Source: Pseudomonadota bacterium (lineage in GTDB: Bacteria; Pseudomonadota; Gammaproteobacteria; Burkholderiales; Ferrovaceae). From it: a stretch of DNA of 20,495 nt. Shown in pieces: positions 1-7,511 of this stretch (position 1 is the first letter of the stretch; each line of letters begins with the position of its first letter). The translations under genes and the position numbers were made by a program. The DNA is taken from contig JAJZDE010000015.1 of assembly GCA_021828745.1 (NCBI GenBank), positions 1-20,495 of the forward strand. The letters are read 5' to 3'. Under the pieces are notes generated by a model. The model did not search any database. It had not been told where the DNA came from and was given only the letters and a program-made list of their open reading frames with translations.

Positions 1-1
1 C

Positions 2-466
2 CTGCATGTTCTGGTGGAGGGAACGGGCGCACGGGTGCCCCCAGCCTTCGTCAAGGAAGGCCAGATCATTCTCAACATCAGTGGTTCCGCTACGCGCCAA
101 CTTTCCATGAACAATGGGGGCATCGAGTTCAATGCCCGCTTCAACGGAAGGGCGGAGCAGGTCTGGGTACCCTGGAAGGCCGTGCTGGGTCTTTTTTCCC
201 GGGAAACGGGGGAAGGCATGGCCTTTCCTCCAGATGAACATGAGTGGGACGAAGCACCTTCCAACGTTTCCCCGGTTACCGAGGGGCCTGCCTTGAGTTT
301 GGCGATTTCCCGTCTTTCCTCTGAAGAGACAGAAGAAAATCCCTTACAGGATTCCTTCTCTATCGAGGAAGCCAAGAAAACTACCGGAGAGGGATTGGTT
401 TCTGCAATTGAATCGAAAAAAGAAACTTCGTCAACAAAAAAACCCACACTTACGCTGGTTAAATGA
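2..466 (+). CDS. sspB: ClpXP protease specificity-enhancing factor SspB (5' partial)
   Basis: The reading frame is open from the first bases of the window, so the start lies upstream. SspB is a cytoplasmic adaptor that tethers ssrA-tagged and other substrates to ClpXP. The visible part matches the substrate-binding fold: the DGQIVLNI-like segment appears as EGQIILNIS, followed by the hallmark FNARF and a VPWKAVLGLFSRETGEG stretch. A long acidic, low-complexity linker follows. The protein ends in PTLTLVK, which corresponds to the C-terminal ClpX-binding peptide of E. coli SspB (PALRVVK). The gene ends 21 bases before a tRNA. In related bacteria sspB usually follows sspA, which would lie outside the window. 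I see no truncation or frameshift in the portion present. Confidence 0.93.
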   Translation: MHVLVEGTGARVPPAFVKEGQIILNISGSATRQLSMNNGGIEFNARFNGRAEQVWVPWKAVLGLFSRETGEGMAFPPDEHEWDEAPSNVSPVTEGPALSLAISRLSSEETEENPLQDSFSIEEAKKTTGEGLVSAIESKKETSSTKKPTLTLVK

Positions 467-487
467 GATAATACGCGCCATCGCCGT

Positions 488-563
488 GCCGGCATAGCTC
501 AGTTGGTAGAGCAGTTGATTTGTAATCAGAAGGTCCTGGGTTCGATTCCTAGTGCCGGCACCA
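488..563 (+). tRNA. tRNA-Thr (anticodon UGU)
   Basis: A full cloverleaf of 76 bases can be drawn. The acceptor stem GCCGGCA (488-494) pairs perfectly with TGCCGGC (553-559), then discriminator A and an encoded CCA (561-563). The D-arm GCTC/GAGC and the T-loop TTCGATT are present. The anticodon stem 514-518/526-530 encloses the loop TTTGTAA with anticodon TGT at 521-523. The outermost anticodon-stem pair is a G-A mismatch, the only visible weakness. The sequence is close to E. coli tRNA-Thr(UGU). It stands alone here, not in the Thr-Tyr-Gly-Thr-tufB cluster seen in many proteobacteria. Confidence 0.97.
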
Positions 564-570
564 ATAAAAT

Positions 571-606
571 AAATGGCTTAAAGAAACAAACTCCAAGCCA
601 TTTTTT
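571..606 (+). terminator. Rho-independent terminator after tRNA-Thr
   Basis: A perfect 9-bp stem, AAATGGCTT (571-579) with AAGCCATTT (595-603), has a 15-base loop. The T-run of the 3' arm continues to 606. It lies 8 bases after the tRNA CCA end and probably ends the sspB/tRNA transcript. Confidence 0.8.
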
Positions 607-1050
607 AGCACTGGTGGGGCACTCACCAAAAACAATACCCAACACCCCGACCGGACCGCCACCCCTTCCTTTCCAGTCCACCTGCGTTGGCGATCTCTAT
701 CAAGGTTGGAATATGTGGCCCTTACGCAACTGTTTCGGTAACACCATTGGTTGAAGCCGCACCCAGAAATGGTGTTGCCAAACGTACACCGCTACCCATC
801 TTATGGGCATGTTTTGCATACAGTGTTTTTGCCCGGATGATTTCGTAGTTGGTCGGGCGCGGATTGAACGCTTGTCTGCGCATTCCCCTTGCTCACCTTG
901 TGCGCCTGAAGACGAGGTGAGTTCCGAACCAGTATTGCACCAGCAGGGGGTCGCGGACGTTACTACTTTGCGCTAACAGGAACCCATCGACTACATACCG
1001 CCCGCCGAAGCTGAGGTAAACTACGATCGGTAATTAGTGAAGGCCAAAAA
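607..1050. other. Intergenic region without a recognisable gene; inverted repeats and a decayed reading frame
   Basis: I find no intact gene with a usable ribosome binding site here. An imperfect 12-bp inverted repeat lies at 737-748/768-779 (one T-G position in the stem). A 7-bp perfect repeat CTCACCT/AGGTGAG lies at 892-898/915-921. On the minus strand one frame from 1033 to 722 is interrupted by a single TGA at 893-895. Its translation has a protein-like composition but I do not recognise it. The opposite strand also has an open stretch around 685-848. Decayed mobile DNA or an intergenic repeat would both fit; neither is proven. Confidence 0.5.
737..779. repeat. Imperfect inverted repeat (hairpin)
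   Basis: The arms GGTAACACCATT (737-748) and AATGGTGTTGCC (768-779) pair over 12 positions, with one pair a G-U wobble in the plus-strand RNA. Within the 19-base loop GGT and ACC can pair further. No T-run follows, so it is not an obvious terminator. Confidence 0.6.
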
Positions 1051-1098
1051 ATGGTAGTCAACTTGCCCAAAAAAGACAAAGACAATATCGCAATATGA
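1051..1098 (+). CDS. Candidate 15-codon upstream ORF coupled to the SPINDLY-like gene
   Basis: An ATG at 1051 starts a short ORF encoding MVVNLPKKDKDNIAI. It is preceded by GAAGG (1039-1043) at an ideal spacing of 7 bases. Its TGA stop (1096-1098) overlaps the ATG of the next gene (1095-1097) as ATGA. The downstream gene has no Shine-Dalgarno sequence of its own at this start. The simplest reading is a leader ORF whose translation delivers ribosomes to the large gene. The peptide matches nothing I know and may have no function itself. Nothing but position and the ribosome binding site supports it. Confidence 0.45.
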   Translation: MVVNLPKKDKDNIAI

Positions 1099-3410
1099 GC
1101 CGAAAACGACAACAGGCAGCGGCAAACCAGGTGGTAAGCAGCCCGACAGCCATTGAACGCCTGTTTGCTCAGGCACTGTCCCTTCATCAGCAAGCGCTTT
1201 TAGCAGATGCAGAGTTGCTGTACATGAAGATCCTTGAGCGCGACCCTAGCCATGTGGCCACTTTGCAGTTGATGGGTATGGTTGCCGTCCAGACTGGGCG
1301 AAACGATATTGCTGAAAGTTTTTTAAGGAAGGCGATTGGCCTGAAGGATTCCGATCCGACGATACACGTTATCCTTGCCGGTATGCTGCTAGGACAAGAT
1401 AAGTTGGAACAAGCTATGGCGCATTGCATGCGAGCACTGGCACTCAAGCCAGACTTTGCCGAGGCATACCTCAAACTGGGAGATATTTTCCTGAGGTTAG
1501 GCAAACTACCAGAGTCCGAATCCAGTTGGCGTCAGGTGTTGGCTCTCAAGCAGGATTCTGCCGAGGCGTATGGCAAGTTGGCGGTGATTTTCGATGCGCA
1601 AGGCAGACGACAGGAAGCTGAAGCTTTCTGTCGTCAAGCCTTGGATCTTGATCCGAATAATGCGGAGACCTGCAATAACCTGGCTGGAATTATTTATAAG
1701 CAGGAAAGGTTTTCAGAAGCTGAAGCTTTCTGTTGTCAGGCATTAAAACTCAAACCGGACTACGCCGAGGCGCACAACAACCTGGGCAGTGCCCTTGAAG
1801 AACTAGGGCAACTCGAGGATGCTATGGCGAGCTATCGCCGGGCGCTGGAGTACAAGCCGGATTTTGCCGAGGCGCACAACAACCTAGGCAATGTCCTGAA
1901 TGGCCTAGGGCGATTCAACGATGCGGTAGCCAGCTATCGCCGGGCGCTGGAAATCAGGCCCGACTACGCCGAGGCGCACAACAACCTGGGCGCCACTCTC
2001 GAGGATCTGGGGCGGACGGACAAAGCTGAGGCCAGCCACCGGCGGGCGCTGGAGTACAAGCCGGATTTTGCCGAGGCCCACAACAACCTGGGCAACGTCC
2101 TCAGTGACCAGGGGCGCTTCGCCGAGGCCGAGGCCAGTCACCGGCGGGCGCTGGAAATTAAGCCTGATTACGCCGAGGCGCAGAGCAACCTGCTGTTCTG
2201 CCTGAACTACCACCCCGATTTGAGCGCGGAAGAGATCTATCGGGCGTACCAGGAGTACGATGTGTCCTTCGGCATTCCGTTGCGTTCGACTTGGCGCACG
2301 CATACCAACGACAAGACTCCGAATCGCCGCCTGCGGGTGGGTTACGTCTCTCCCGACTTCCGGTATCACTCCTGCCGCTCCTTTTTGGAGCCGCTGCTGG
2401 CCCACCACGACAAGACCCGGGTGGAAGTGTATGCCTACGCCGAAATGAAGAAAGCAGACGACGTGACCGCGCGCTACCAAGGCTACGCTGAGCACTGGAT
2501 CCCCACAAAGGGCGTGAGTGACGAGGCGCTGGCGGAACGCATCCGCAACGATGGCATTGATATTCTGGTTGATCTGGCGGGTCATACGGCGGGCAACCGG
2601 TTATCCGTATTCGCCTGCAAACCTGCCCCCGTTTCACTGAGTTGGCTAGGCTACGGCTACACCACCGGATTAAGTGCCATCGACTACTATCTTACCGATG
2701 CAGCCAGCGTTCCTGCGGGCAGCGAGGGATTGTTTGCCGAGCAACCCTGGCGCATCGTTACACCTGCCCACAGCTACCGCCCGACGGCTGGCATGGGCGA
2801 GGTCAGCGACCTTCCCGCCCACCGTCGTGGCTATATCACCTTTGGCACACTGACCCGTTCGGTACGCATCAACCACCATACGATACGGGTGTGGTCGGAG
2901 TTATTGAAACGTGTGGATGGCTCGCGGTTGGTGATCGACAGCCTCAATTTTAAAGATCCCGCGATGCAAGCGCGATTGGCAGCAAGATTCGCAGCGCACG
3001 GTATAGTTCGTGAGCGGCTTGAACTTGGCTACCACAGTCCGCCATGGGATGTGCTTGCCGGCATCGACATCGGGCTAGATTGCTTCCCTCACAATTCCGG
3101 TACCACTTTGTTCGAATCGCTGTACCTAGGCGTGCCATTCATCACCTTGGCGGGACGGCCTTCAGTAGGCCGCCTGGGTAGCAGCATCCTGCGGGGGATA
3201 GGGCATCCCGAATGGATAGCCGGGAGCGAAGGCGAGTATGTGGACAGGGCTGCGGAATTGGCGACCGACTTGGGGCGACTGGCAGTACAGCGGGCAGCGC
3301 TACGCACTGAGATGGAACGCAGTCCGCTACTGGACGAAGCGGGTTTTGCACGCAAGGTGGAAGATGCGTACCGGCAGATGTGGCAACGCTGGTGTACACG
3401 CGATGCGTAA
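1095..3410 (+). CDS. TPR-repeat O-linked glycosyltransferase, SPINDLY/OGT family (GT41)
   Basis: The protein has 771 residues. About ten 34-residue TPR repeats fill residues 20-370 and a GT41 catalytic domain fills about 410-765. Catalytic-region marks include RVGYVSPDF (414-422) with His425, LAGHTAGNR with His497, and APVSLSWLGY. The nucleotide-sugar pocket segment has SGTTLFESLYLGVP. SGTT matches the AGTTT of plant SPINDLY, an O-fucosyltransferase, rather than the GHTT of animal O-GlcNAc transferase. The position matching OGT Lys842 looks like Arg591. The enzyme probably moves a sugar from a nucleotide donor to Ser/Thr of a protein in the cytoplasm. It heads a cluster of deoxysugar genes, which suggests the donor is made by its neighbours. 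Units around residues 222-358 are nearly identical at DNA level. Donor and target are unknown. Confidence 0.88.
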   Translation: MSRKRQQAAANQVVSSPTAIERLFAQALSLHQQALLADAELLYMKILERDPSHVATLQLMGMVAVQTGRNDIAESFLRKAIGLKDSDPTIHVILAGMLLGQDKLEQAMAHCMRALALKPDFAEAYLKLGDIFLRLGKLPESESSWRQVLALKQDSAEAYGKLAVIFDAQGRRQEAEAFCRQALDLDPNNAETCNNLAGIIYKQERFSEAEAFCCQALKLKPDYAEAHNNLGSALEELGQLEDAMASYRRALEYKPDFAEAHNNLGNVLNGLGRFNDAVASYRRALEIRPDYAEAHNNLGATLEDLGRTDKAEASHRRALEYKPDFAEAHNNLGNVLSDQGRFAEAEASHRRALEIKPDYAEAQSNLLFCLNYHPDLSAEEIYRAYQEYDVSFGIPLRSTWRTHTNDKTPNRRLRVGYVSPDFRYHSCRSFLEPLLAHHDKTRVEVYAYAEMKKADDVTARYQGYAEHWIPTKGVSDEALAERIRNDGIDILVDLAGHTAGNRLSVFACKPAPVSLSWLGYGYTTGLSAIDYYLTDAASVPAGSEGLFAEQPWRIVTPAHSYRPTAGMGEVSDLPAHRRGYITFGTLTRSVRINHHTIRVWSELLKRVDGSRLVIDSLNFKDPAMQARLAARFAAHGIVRERLELGYHSPPWDVLAGIDIGLDCFPHNSGTTLFESLYLGVPFITLAGRPSVGRLGSSILRGIGHPEWIAGSEGEYVDRAAELATDLGRLAVQRAALRTEMERSPLLDEAGFARKVEDAYRQMWQRWCTRDA
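1758..2190 (+). repeat. 102-bp tandem repeats within the TPR region
   Basis: The segment encoding D(Y/F)AEA(H/Q)xNL recurs at 1758, 1860, 1962, 2064 and 2166, exactly 102 bases (34 codons) apart. Units starting at 1860 and 2064 share the DFAEAHNNLGN form and the preceding ALEYKP. Units at 1758, 1962 and 2166 have DYAEA. The array therefore looks like an expanded 204-bp double unit. Nucleotide identity exceeds what the TPR consensus requires. Confidence 0.85.
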
Positions 3411-3485
3411 CGCAGTGTGTATTGCTCAGACAGTGACTCGGAAGTGACATTGAAGGATCAAGGAAAGTTTGGCTTACCAGATAAT

Positions 3486-4046
3486 ATGGCGCGTTTCGAT
3501 TTTATTCAGACCCCATTAACTGGGCTGGTCCTGGCGCAACGCAAGGCGATAGAAGACCATCGGGGTTTTTTGTCGCGCTTCTATTGCGCGGAAGAGTTTG
3601 GCGCAGTAGGGATCACAAAAAATATTGCCCAGATCAATCACACTCTCACACGTAAAAAAGGCGTGGTGCGTGGATTGCATTTTCAGTTTCCCCCACATGC
3701 GGAGGCCAAGTTGGTGAGCTGCTTGAAGGGGGAAATATGGGATGTTGCGGTCGATCTGCGGCGCGACTCACCTACATTCCTACATTGGCACAGCGAGGTT
3801 CTCTCGGCTACAAATCGCAGAAGCCTGCTCATTCCGGAAGGCTACGCACATGGATTCCAGACGCTGACCGAGGATTGTGAGTTATTTTACTTGCACACCG
3901 CTGCCTATCACCCTGAGGCGGAAGGCATGCTGAATGCGGCCGATCCAAGACTGAACATTGCCTGGCCTTTGCCGATAAATGATCTCTCCGAGCGAGACCG
4001 CGAGCATCCTTTTATTGCGCAAAATTTCCAGGGGGTCATTTTATGA
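3486..4046 (+). CDS. NDP-4-keto-6-deoxysugar 3,5-epimerase, RmlC family
   Basis: This 186-residue cupin matches dTDP-4-dehydrorhamnose 3,5-epimerase in length and motifs. These include EDHRGFLSRFY (23-33), the catalytic-His motif RGLHFQ (His65), LVSCLKGEIWDVAVDLR and LIPEGYAHGFQ. A Tyr-bearing segment FYLHTAAYHP and the C-terminal DPRLNIAWPL complete the set. I place the start at 3486 because the family begins immediately before the FDFIQTPLTGL-type strand. The frame is also open from an ATG at 3417, which would add 23 unlike residues. The stop overlaps the next start as ATGA. No RmlA, RmlB or RmlD is present, and the cluster contains CDP-sugar enzymes. The substrate may therefore be a CDP-linked 4-keto sugar rather than dTDP-rhamnose precursor, epimerised at C3, C5 or both. 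That substrate assignment is inference. Confidence 0.88.
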   Translation: MARFDFIQTPLTGLVLAQRKAIEDHRGFLSRFYCAEEFGAVGITKNIAQINHTLTRKKGVVRGLHFQFPPHAEAKLVSCLKGEIWDVAVDLRRDSPTFLHWHSEVLSATNRRSLLIPEGYAHGFQTLTEDCELFYLHTAAYHPEAEGMLNAADPRLNIAWPLPINDLSERDREHPFIAQNFQGVIL

Positions 4047-5269
4047 AATGTCGCCATTGTCAGACCGAATTAACATTGCAACTCATTGACCTTGGTTCTG
4101 CACCCCCTTCCAATGCGTACCTCACCCAATCGACAATGCGCAGAGCGGAAAAATGGTTTCCGTTGAAGGTGCTGGTTTGCGAATCCTGTTGGCTGGTGCA
4201 GGCCGAATCGTATTCAAAAGCGGAAGAACTGTTTAATGACGAATATGCTTACTTCAGCTCTTTTTCCGACCAATGGTTGAAGCATGCCGAAAACTATGTA
4301 AATACGATGATGGATCGTTTTGCACTGACGGCTGATAGCCATGTGATTGAGGTGGCCTCGAATGACGGATACTTGCTGCAATATGTAAAGCAACGAGGCA
4401 TTCCCTGTCTGGGTATCGAGCCAACCGCAAGTACCTCTGAAGCGGCACGCCTTAAGGGGATCGATACAATTGAAGAGTTTTTTGATGTCAGTCTTGCTGG
4501 TAGCCTGGTAAACCAGGGTAAGCAAGCCGATTTGATAGCCGCCAACAATGTGTTGGCGCATGTGCCCGATATCAACGGTTTCGCAGCAGGGTTTGCCACA
4601 TTGCTCAAGCCGCAGGGTGTAGCCACCTTTGAGTTTCCTCACCTCATGCATCTAATTGAAGGCAGGCAGTTTGATACGATTTATCATGAGCACTTTTCAT
4701 ACCTCTCCTTTTCCACTGTAGTAAGTATTCTTAATACAAACGGGCTCTCGGTTTTTGATGTCGAAGAACTGGATACTCACGGCGGCAGCCTTCGTGTTTT
4801 TGCACAAAGAAAAGATATGGGTAAGCATCCCGTCAATAGTAGAGTAACAGGGCTACTCAACATGGAAGCCGCTGCGGGAATGAACCGTACAACCTATTAC
4901 GAAGGCTTTCAGGCGCACGCGGACATGGTTAAAAACGACTTCCTCAGTTTCTTGCTGGGAGCCAAGAGAGCAGGCAAGACAGTAGCCGGATATGGCGCGG
5001 CGGCCAAGGGCAATACTTTGCTGAACTATGCCGGCGTGCGTCCAGATCTGTTGCCTTATGTGGTGGATCGCAATCCTGCCAAGCAGGATAAATTTCTACC
5101 GGGTTGCCGCATCCCGATCGTTGCTGAAGCGCATCTAAAACAAATTCGACCCGACTATGTGGTGATCCTGCCCTGGAACTTGCGCGAAGAAGTGATGGTG
5201 CAACTGGGATATATACGCGAGTGGGGAGGGCAGTTCGTAACGGCAGTGCCAAATATTGAATTTGTGTAG
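4043..5269 (+). CDS. NDP-hexose C-methyltransferase (TylC3/NovU/TcaB9 type)
   Basis: The 408-residue protein has the three-part layout of sugar C-methyltransferases. An N-terminal zinc-binding module shows CRHC at 3-6 and a second CESC pair near residue 50. A SAM-binding Rossmann domain follows with VIEVASNDGYLLQ and GIEPTAS. The family signature YHEHFSYLSF marks the active site. The C-terminal domain has GYGAAAKGNTLLNYAG and VVDRNPAKQDKFLPG. Family members add a methyl group to C3 of a 4-keto-6-deoxy sugar nucleotide, as in mycarose or noviose synthesis. A GGGGG-rich ribosome site lies just upstream and the start overlaps the epimerase stop by 4 bases. The pairing with an RmlC-type epimerase and a reductase fits a branched-sugar pathway. 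Confidence 0.9.
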   Translation: MKCRHCQTELTLQLIDLGSAPPSNAYLTQSTMRRAEKWFPLKVLVCESCWLVQAESYSKAEELFNDEYAYFSSFSDQWLKHAENYVNTMMDRFALTADSHVIEVASNDGYLLQYVKQRGIPCLGIEPTASTSEAARLKGIDTIEEFFDVSLAGSLVNQGKQADLIAANNVLAHVPDINGFAAGFATLLKPQGVATFEFPHLMHLIEGRQFDTIYHEHFSYLSFSTVVSILNTNGLSVFDVEELDTHGGSLRVFAQRKDMGKHPVNSRVTGLLNMEAAAGMNRTTYYEGFQAHADMVKNDFLSFLLGAKRAGKTVAGYGAAAKGNTLLNYAGVRPDLLPYVVDRNPAKQDKFLPGCRIPIVAEAHLKQIRPDYVVILPWNLREEVMVQLGYIREWGGQFVTAVPNIEFV

Positions 5270-5285
5270 GCATGGAATCCATGCC
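5269..5285. repeat. 17-bp palindrome at the end of the C-methyltransferase gene
   Basis: GGCATGGA (5269-5276) and TCCATGCC (5278-5285) are perfect inverted arms around a single A. The first base is the last base of the TAG stop. Sequence after it is AT-rich but has no T-run. It could be an operator, a short hairpin or chance. Confidence 0.6.
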
Positions 5286-5607
5286 AATAAAATTATCCGG
5301 GAAAATACAACACCGGCAATTTAGCGCTTACAATAATGCCGAGGTTGGAGCGATGGAGGTGCTTTTTGAGCGAATGGTGGCTGGAGCAGTGGGTACTCGA
5401 CGACTATGGCTGGCTGGCATATTGAGCACAAAAACTGCGTTAGATCCTTGGGTTGAGAAATGAGGTTACCGGGTTCTGGAGCTTCCTACAGGGCAAGGTT
5501 GGTCATTAAATAAATATTTTTGCTTTGCAGGGGAATTGGTTATGGGAGGAACTTGCTGACTTACGTAAGGATGATTCGGGTGTGATTGTGAATTTACAAC
5601 ATCAACC
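5270..5607 (+). other. 338-base gap inside the cluster; possible gene remnant
   Basis: This is the longest gene-free stretch within an otherwise tightly packed operon. A 63-codon frame at 5272-5463 starts 3 bases after the preceding stop but lacks a spaced ribosome site, and I do not recognise its product. The same frame continues past its TGA to about 5560. Another frame, ending in an IVNLQHQPWKDVC-like stretch, reaches 5622. Both resemble the worn end of a protein-coding gene more than a designed spacer. A 10-bp palindrome CTTACGTAAG lies at 5560-5569. No convincing promoter is visible. Confidence 0.4.
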
Positions 5608-5619
5608 GTGGAAGGACGT

Positions 5620-6516
5620 ATGCTGACGTCAGTAAGTAACAGGCAGGAGTTATTGCGGAATTTTTTCCACGAAATGTTCCGTATTCGGGTTGTCGAGGAA
5701 ACACTTCTCAACTTGTTCGCTCATGGCGCCATTGGCGGCACGGTGCATACCTGTCTGGGCCAGGAAGCGGTAGCAGTCGGGGTGACTTCTGCCCTTAACC
5801 GGGAAATGGATATCATTTGTTCAAATCACAGAGGGCATGGCCATTTCCTGGCCTATTGCAGAGATGATCGGGGCTTGATAGCGGAGATACTCGGCCAGTC
5901 CGCGGGCGTTTGTGGGGGTATTGGCGGAAGTCAACATCTGCAAAAGAAGAACTTTTATTCCAATGGGATTTTGGGAGGGATGGCGCCTGTTGCCGTGGGG
6001 ATGGCCTATGCAGAGAAGTTGAAGGGCAGTGGGGCGGTGGTGGTGCAATTCATGGGTGATGGGGCGATGGCGGAGGGTGCGGTTTATGAAGCATTGAACA
6101 TGGCTTCTTTATGGGGTCTGCCCATCATGTTCGCAGTTGAAAATAATCAGTATGCCCAAAGCACTCATTGGAGCGCGCAACATTCGGGCGCGCTGGAGCA
6201 GCGTAGCGAGGCATTCGGCGTGCCTGTTAGCGATATCGACGGCAACGATGTGGAAGGTGTGTATGACACGGCACGGCGGCTGATCCGGGAAATTAGGTCA
6301 CAATGCGCCCCACGTTTACTCTTCATGCGCACTTATCGGCTCGGGCCTCATAGCAAGGGAGATGACTTGAGGGATCCGCAGGAACTTGACTATCACCTTC
6401 AGCAAGAACCTTTGTACCGCTTGCGAAAGAATCTTGACCCGTCTTGGGTTACAGATGTTGAGAGGCAAGTGCGCCAAGAGGTGGCGATGTTGGTGGACGA
6501 TTTGAGAAGAAGTTGA
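5620..6516 (+). CDS. Thiamine-diphosphate-dependent 2-oxoacid dehydrogenase E1, alpha subunit
   Basis: The 298-residue product is an E1-alpha of the pyruvate/acetoin/branched-chain dehydrogenase type. It shows the GTVH...GQEAVAVG entry (40-53), the SNHRGHGH loop (68-75), and GGSQHL. The ThDP/Mg motif runs from GDG at 146-148 to NN at 175-176. E1 decarboxylates a 2-oxoacid on ThDP and reductively acylates a lipoyl domain. It is slightly shorter than usual (about 320-360 residues), mostly at the ends. ATG 5620 has AAGGA only 3 bases away, and GTG 5608 is the only alternative start upstream. The stop region overlaps the beta-subunit gene. Position next to a lipoyl-domain acyltransferase and sugar genes, with no E2 core or E3 gene, argues against a housekeeping complex. 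The 2-oxoacid substrate cannot be read from the sequence. Confidence 0.9.
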   Translation: MLTSVSNRQELLRNFFHEMFRIRVVEETLLNLFAHGAIGGTVHTCLGQEAVAVGVTSALNREMDIICSNHRGHGHFLAYCRDDRGLIAEILGQSAGVCGGIGGSQHLQKKNFYSNGILGGMAPVAVGMAYAEKLKGSGAVVVQFMGDGAMAEGAVYEALNMASLWGLPIMFAVENNQYAQSTHWSAQHSGALEQRSEAFGVPVSDIDGNDVEGVYDTARRLIREIRSQCAPRLLFMRTYRLGPHSKGDDLRDPQELDYHLQQEPLYRLRKNLDPSWVTDVERQVRQEVAMLVDDLRRS

Positions 6517-6518
6517 TC

Positions 6519-7511
6519 GTGGCAAGTTATTTGATGGAGTTGCAGTTAGGGCTGGCCGAGGCGTTGACGGCTAATGAGAAGGTGGTCGTTCTCGGCGAGG
6601 ATTTGGTAGACCCTTATGGCGGAGCATTCAAGGTCACCAAGGGATTATCTACCCGCTTTCCTGGGCGGGTCATCAGTACACCGATTTGCGAGGGCGGTTT
6701 CACTGGCGTGGCCGTAGGGATGGCTCTGCGCGGTTTCCGCCCAGTCGTGGAAATCATGTTTGGGGATTTTCTAACCCTTTGCGCCGATCAGATCGTCAAT
6801 CACATGACCAAGTTTCCTGGCATGTTTAACGGACAGGTGAAGGTGCCGCTGGTGATTCGGACTCCAATGGGCGGTGGGCGTGGCTATGGTGCAACTCATA
6901 GCCAGAGTCTGGAAAAGATGTTTCTAGGGTTACCAGGCATAAAGGTGGTGGCGCCCAGCCATGTGCATGCTGCGGGCGACATCTTGCAGTATGCAATCCT
7001 CGCGGACGATGACCCAGTGCTATTCATCGAAAATAAACTACTTTATCCCTTGGATCGATACGCTCATGTTCTCATGGAACAAAGCGCCGAGATACCGGGT
7101 TATCCTACAGTAGCATTACGGAATTTCGGTTCCGGTCAACCGGACGTTATAGTCATATCCTATGGGGGTCTGAGTCGTGAACTTGTGCCCCTGTTGGAGA
7201 AATTGCGGAGCGATGAACTCAACGTAACTGCAGTTTTCCCGTCAAGTTTGTGGCCGGTGCCGATCAAAACTTTGGTGCGCTATGGTGCTCAGTGTGGGCG
7301 CTTGGTTATTTGCGAGGAAGGAACTACGGGATTCAATTGGGGTAGTGAGGTGGCGGTTCTGCTTTACGATGCTCTGCGTGGCAATTTGCTGGCGCCCATT
7401 ACCCGGTTGGCGGCTGCATCGCAGGTGATTCCTGCGGCCCGCCAACTGGAAATGGAAGTCTTGGTTACCGCTGGAAAAATTGAAAATGCAATATGGGAGT
7501 TGATGTCATGA
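6519..7511 (+). CDS. Thiamine-diphosphate-dependent 2-oxoacid dehydrogenase E1, beta subunit
   Basis: The 330-residue product matches E1-beta in length and order: transketolase pyrimidine-binding domain at about 5-180 and C-terminal transketolase domain at about 195-320. Marks are VVVLGEDLVDPYGGAFKVT, STPICEGGFTGVAVGMA, the MTKFPGMFNGQ segment, MGGGRGYGATHSQS, and DPVLFIENK. GTG 6519 is chosen because GAGAAGAAG sits at 6504-6512, 6 bases upstream. TTG 6513 in the same frame would overlap the alpha-subunit stop, and ATG 6534 is also possible. With the alpha subunit it forms the heterotetrameric E1. Its own stop overlaps the next gene as ATGA, so all three proteins are probably made in balanced amounts. 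Confidence 0.9.
   Translation: MASYLMELQLGLAEALTANEKVVVLGEDLVDPYGGAFKVTKGLSTRFPGRVISTPICEGGFTGVAVGMALRGFRPVVEIMFGDFLTLCADQIVNHMTKFPGMFNGQVKVPLVIRTPMGGGRGYGATHSQSLEKMFLGLPGIKVVAPSHVHAAGDILQYAILADDDPVLFIENKLLYPLDRYAHVLMEQSAEIPGYPTVALRNFGSGQPDVIVISYGGLSRELVPLLEKLRSDELNVTAVFPSSLWPVPIKTLVRYGAQCGRLVICEEGTTGFNWGSEVAVLLYDALRGNLLAPITRLAAASQVIPAARQLEMEVLVTAGKIENAIWELMS

Noticed and set aside
488..563. tRNA-Thr as an attachment site with a duplicated 3' end bounding an island
   Set aside because: I saw no second copy of the tRNA 3' end in the window and no recognisable integrase gene, so no island boundaries can be called.
503..754. An 83-codon frame that begins inside the tRNA
   Set aside because: It overlaps the tRNA and terminator, has no ribosome site and its translation resembles no protein.
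1758..2190. Regular repeats that might be a CRISPR array
   Set aside because: The 102-bp period equals 34 codons of TPR and the array is in frame within a protein; there are no spacers.
1905..2585. Long minus-strand frame of 226 codons
   Set aside because: It mirrors the repetitive TPR coding sequence on the opposite strand; the plus-strand gene is clearly real.
3486..4046. Epimerase as part of a dTDP-rhamnose operon
   Set aside because: rmlA, rmlB and rmlD are absent and the only nucleotidyltransferase present is CTP-dependent RfbF; a genome-wide rml set cannot be excluded.
5620..7511. E1 genes as the housekeeping pyruvate or acetoin dehydrogenase
   Set aside because: There is no E2 core or E3 gene, and the genes are embedded and overlapped within a sugar-modification cluster, so a dedicated role is more likely.
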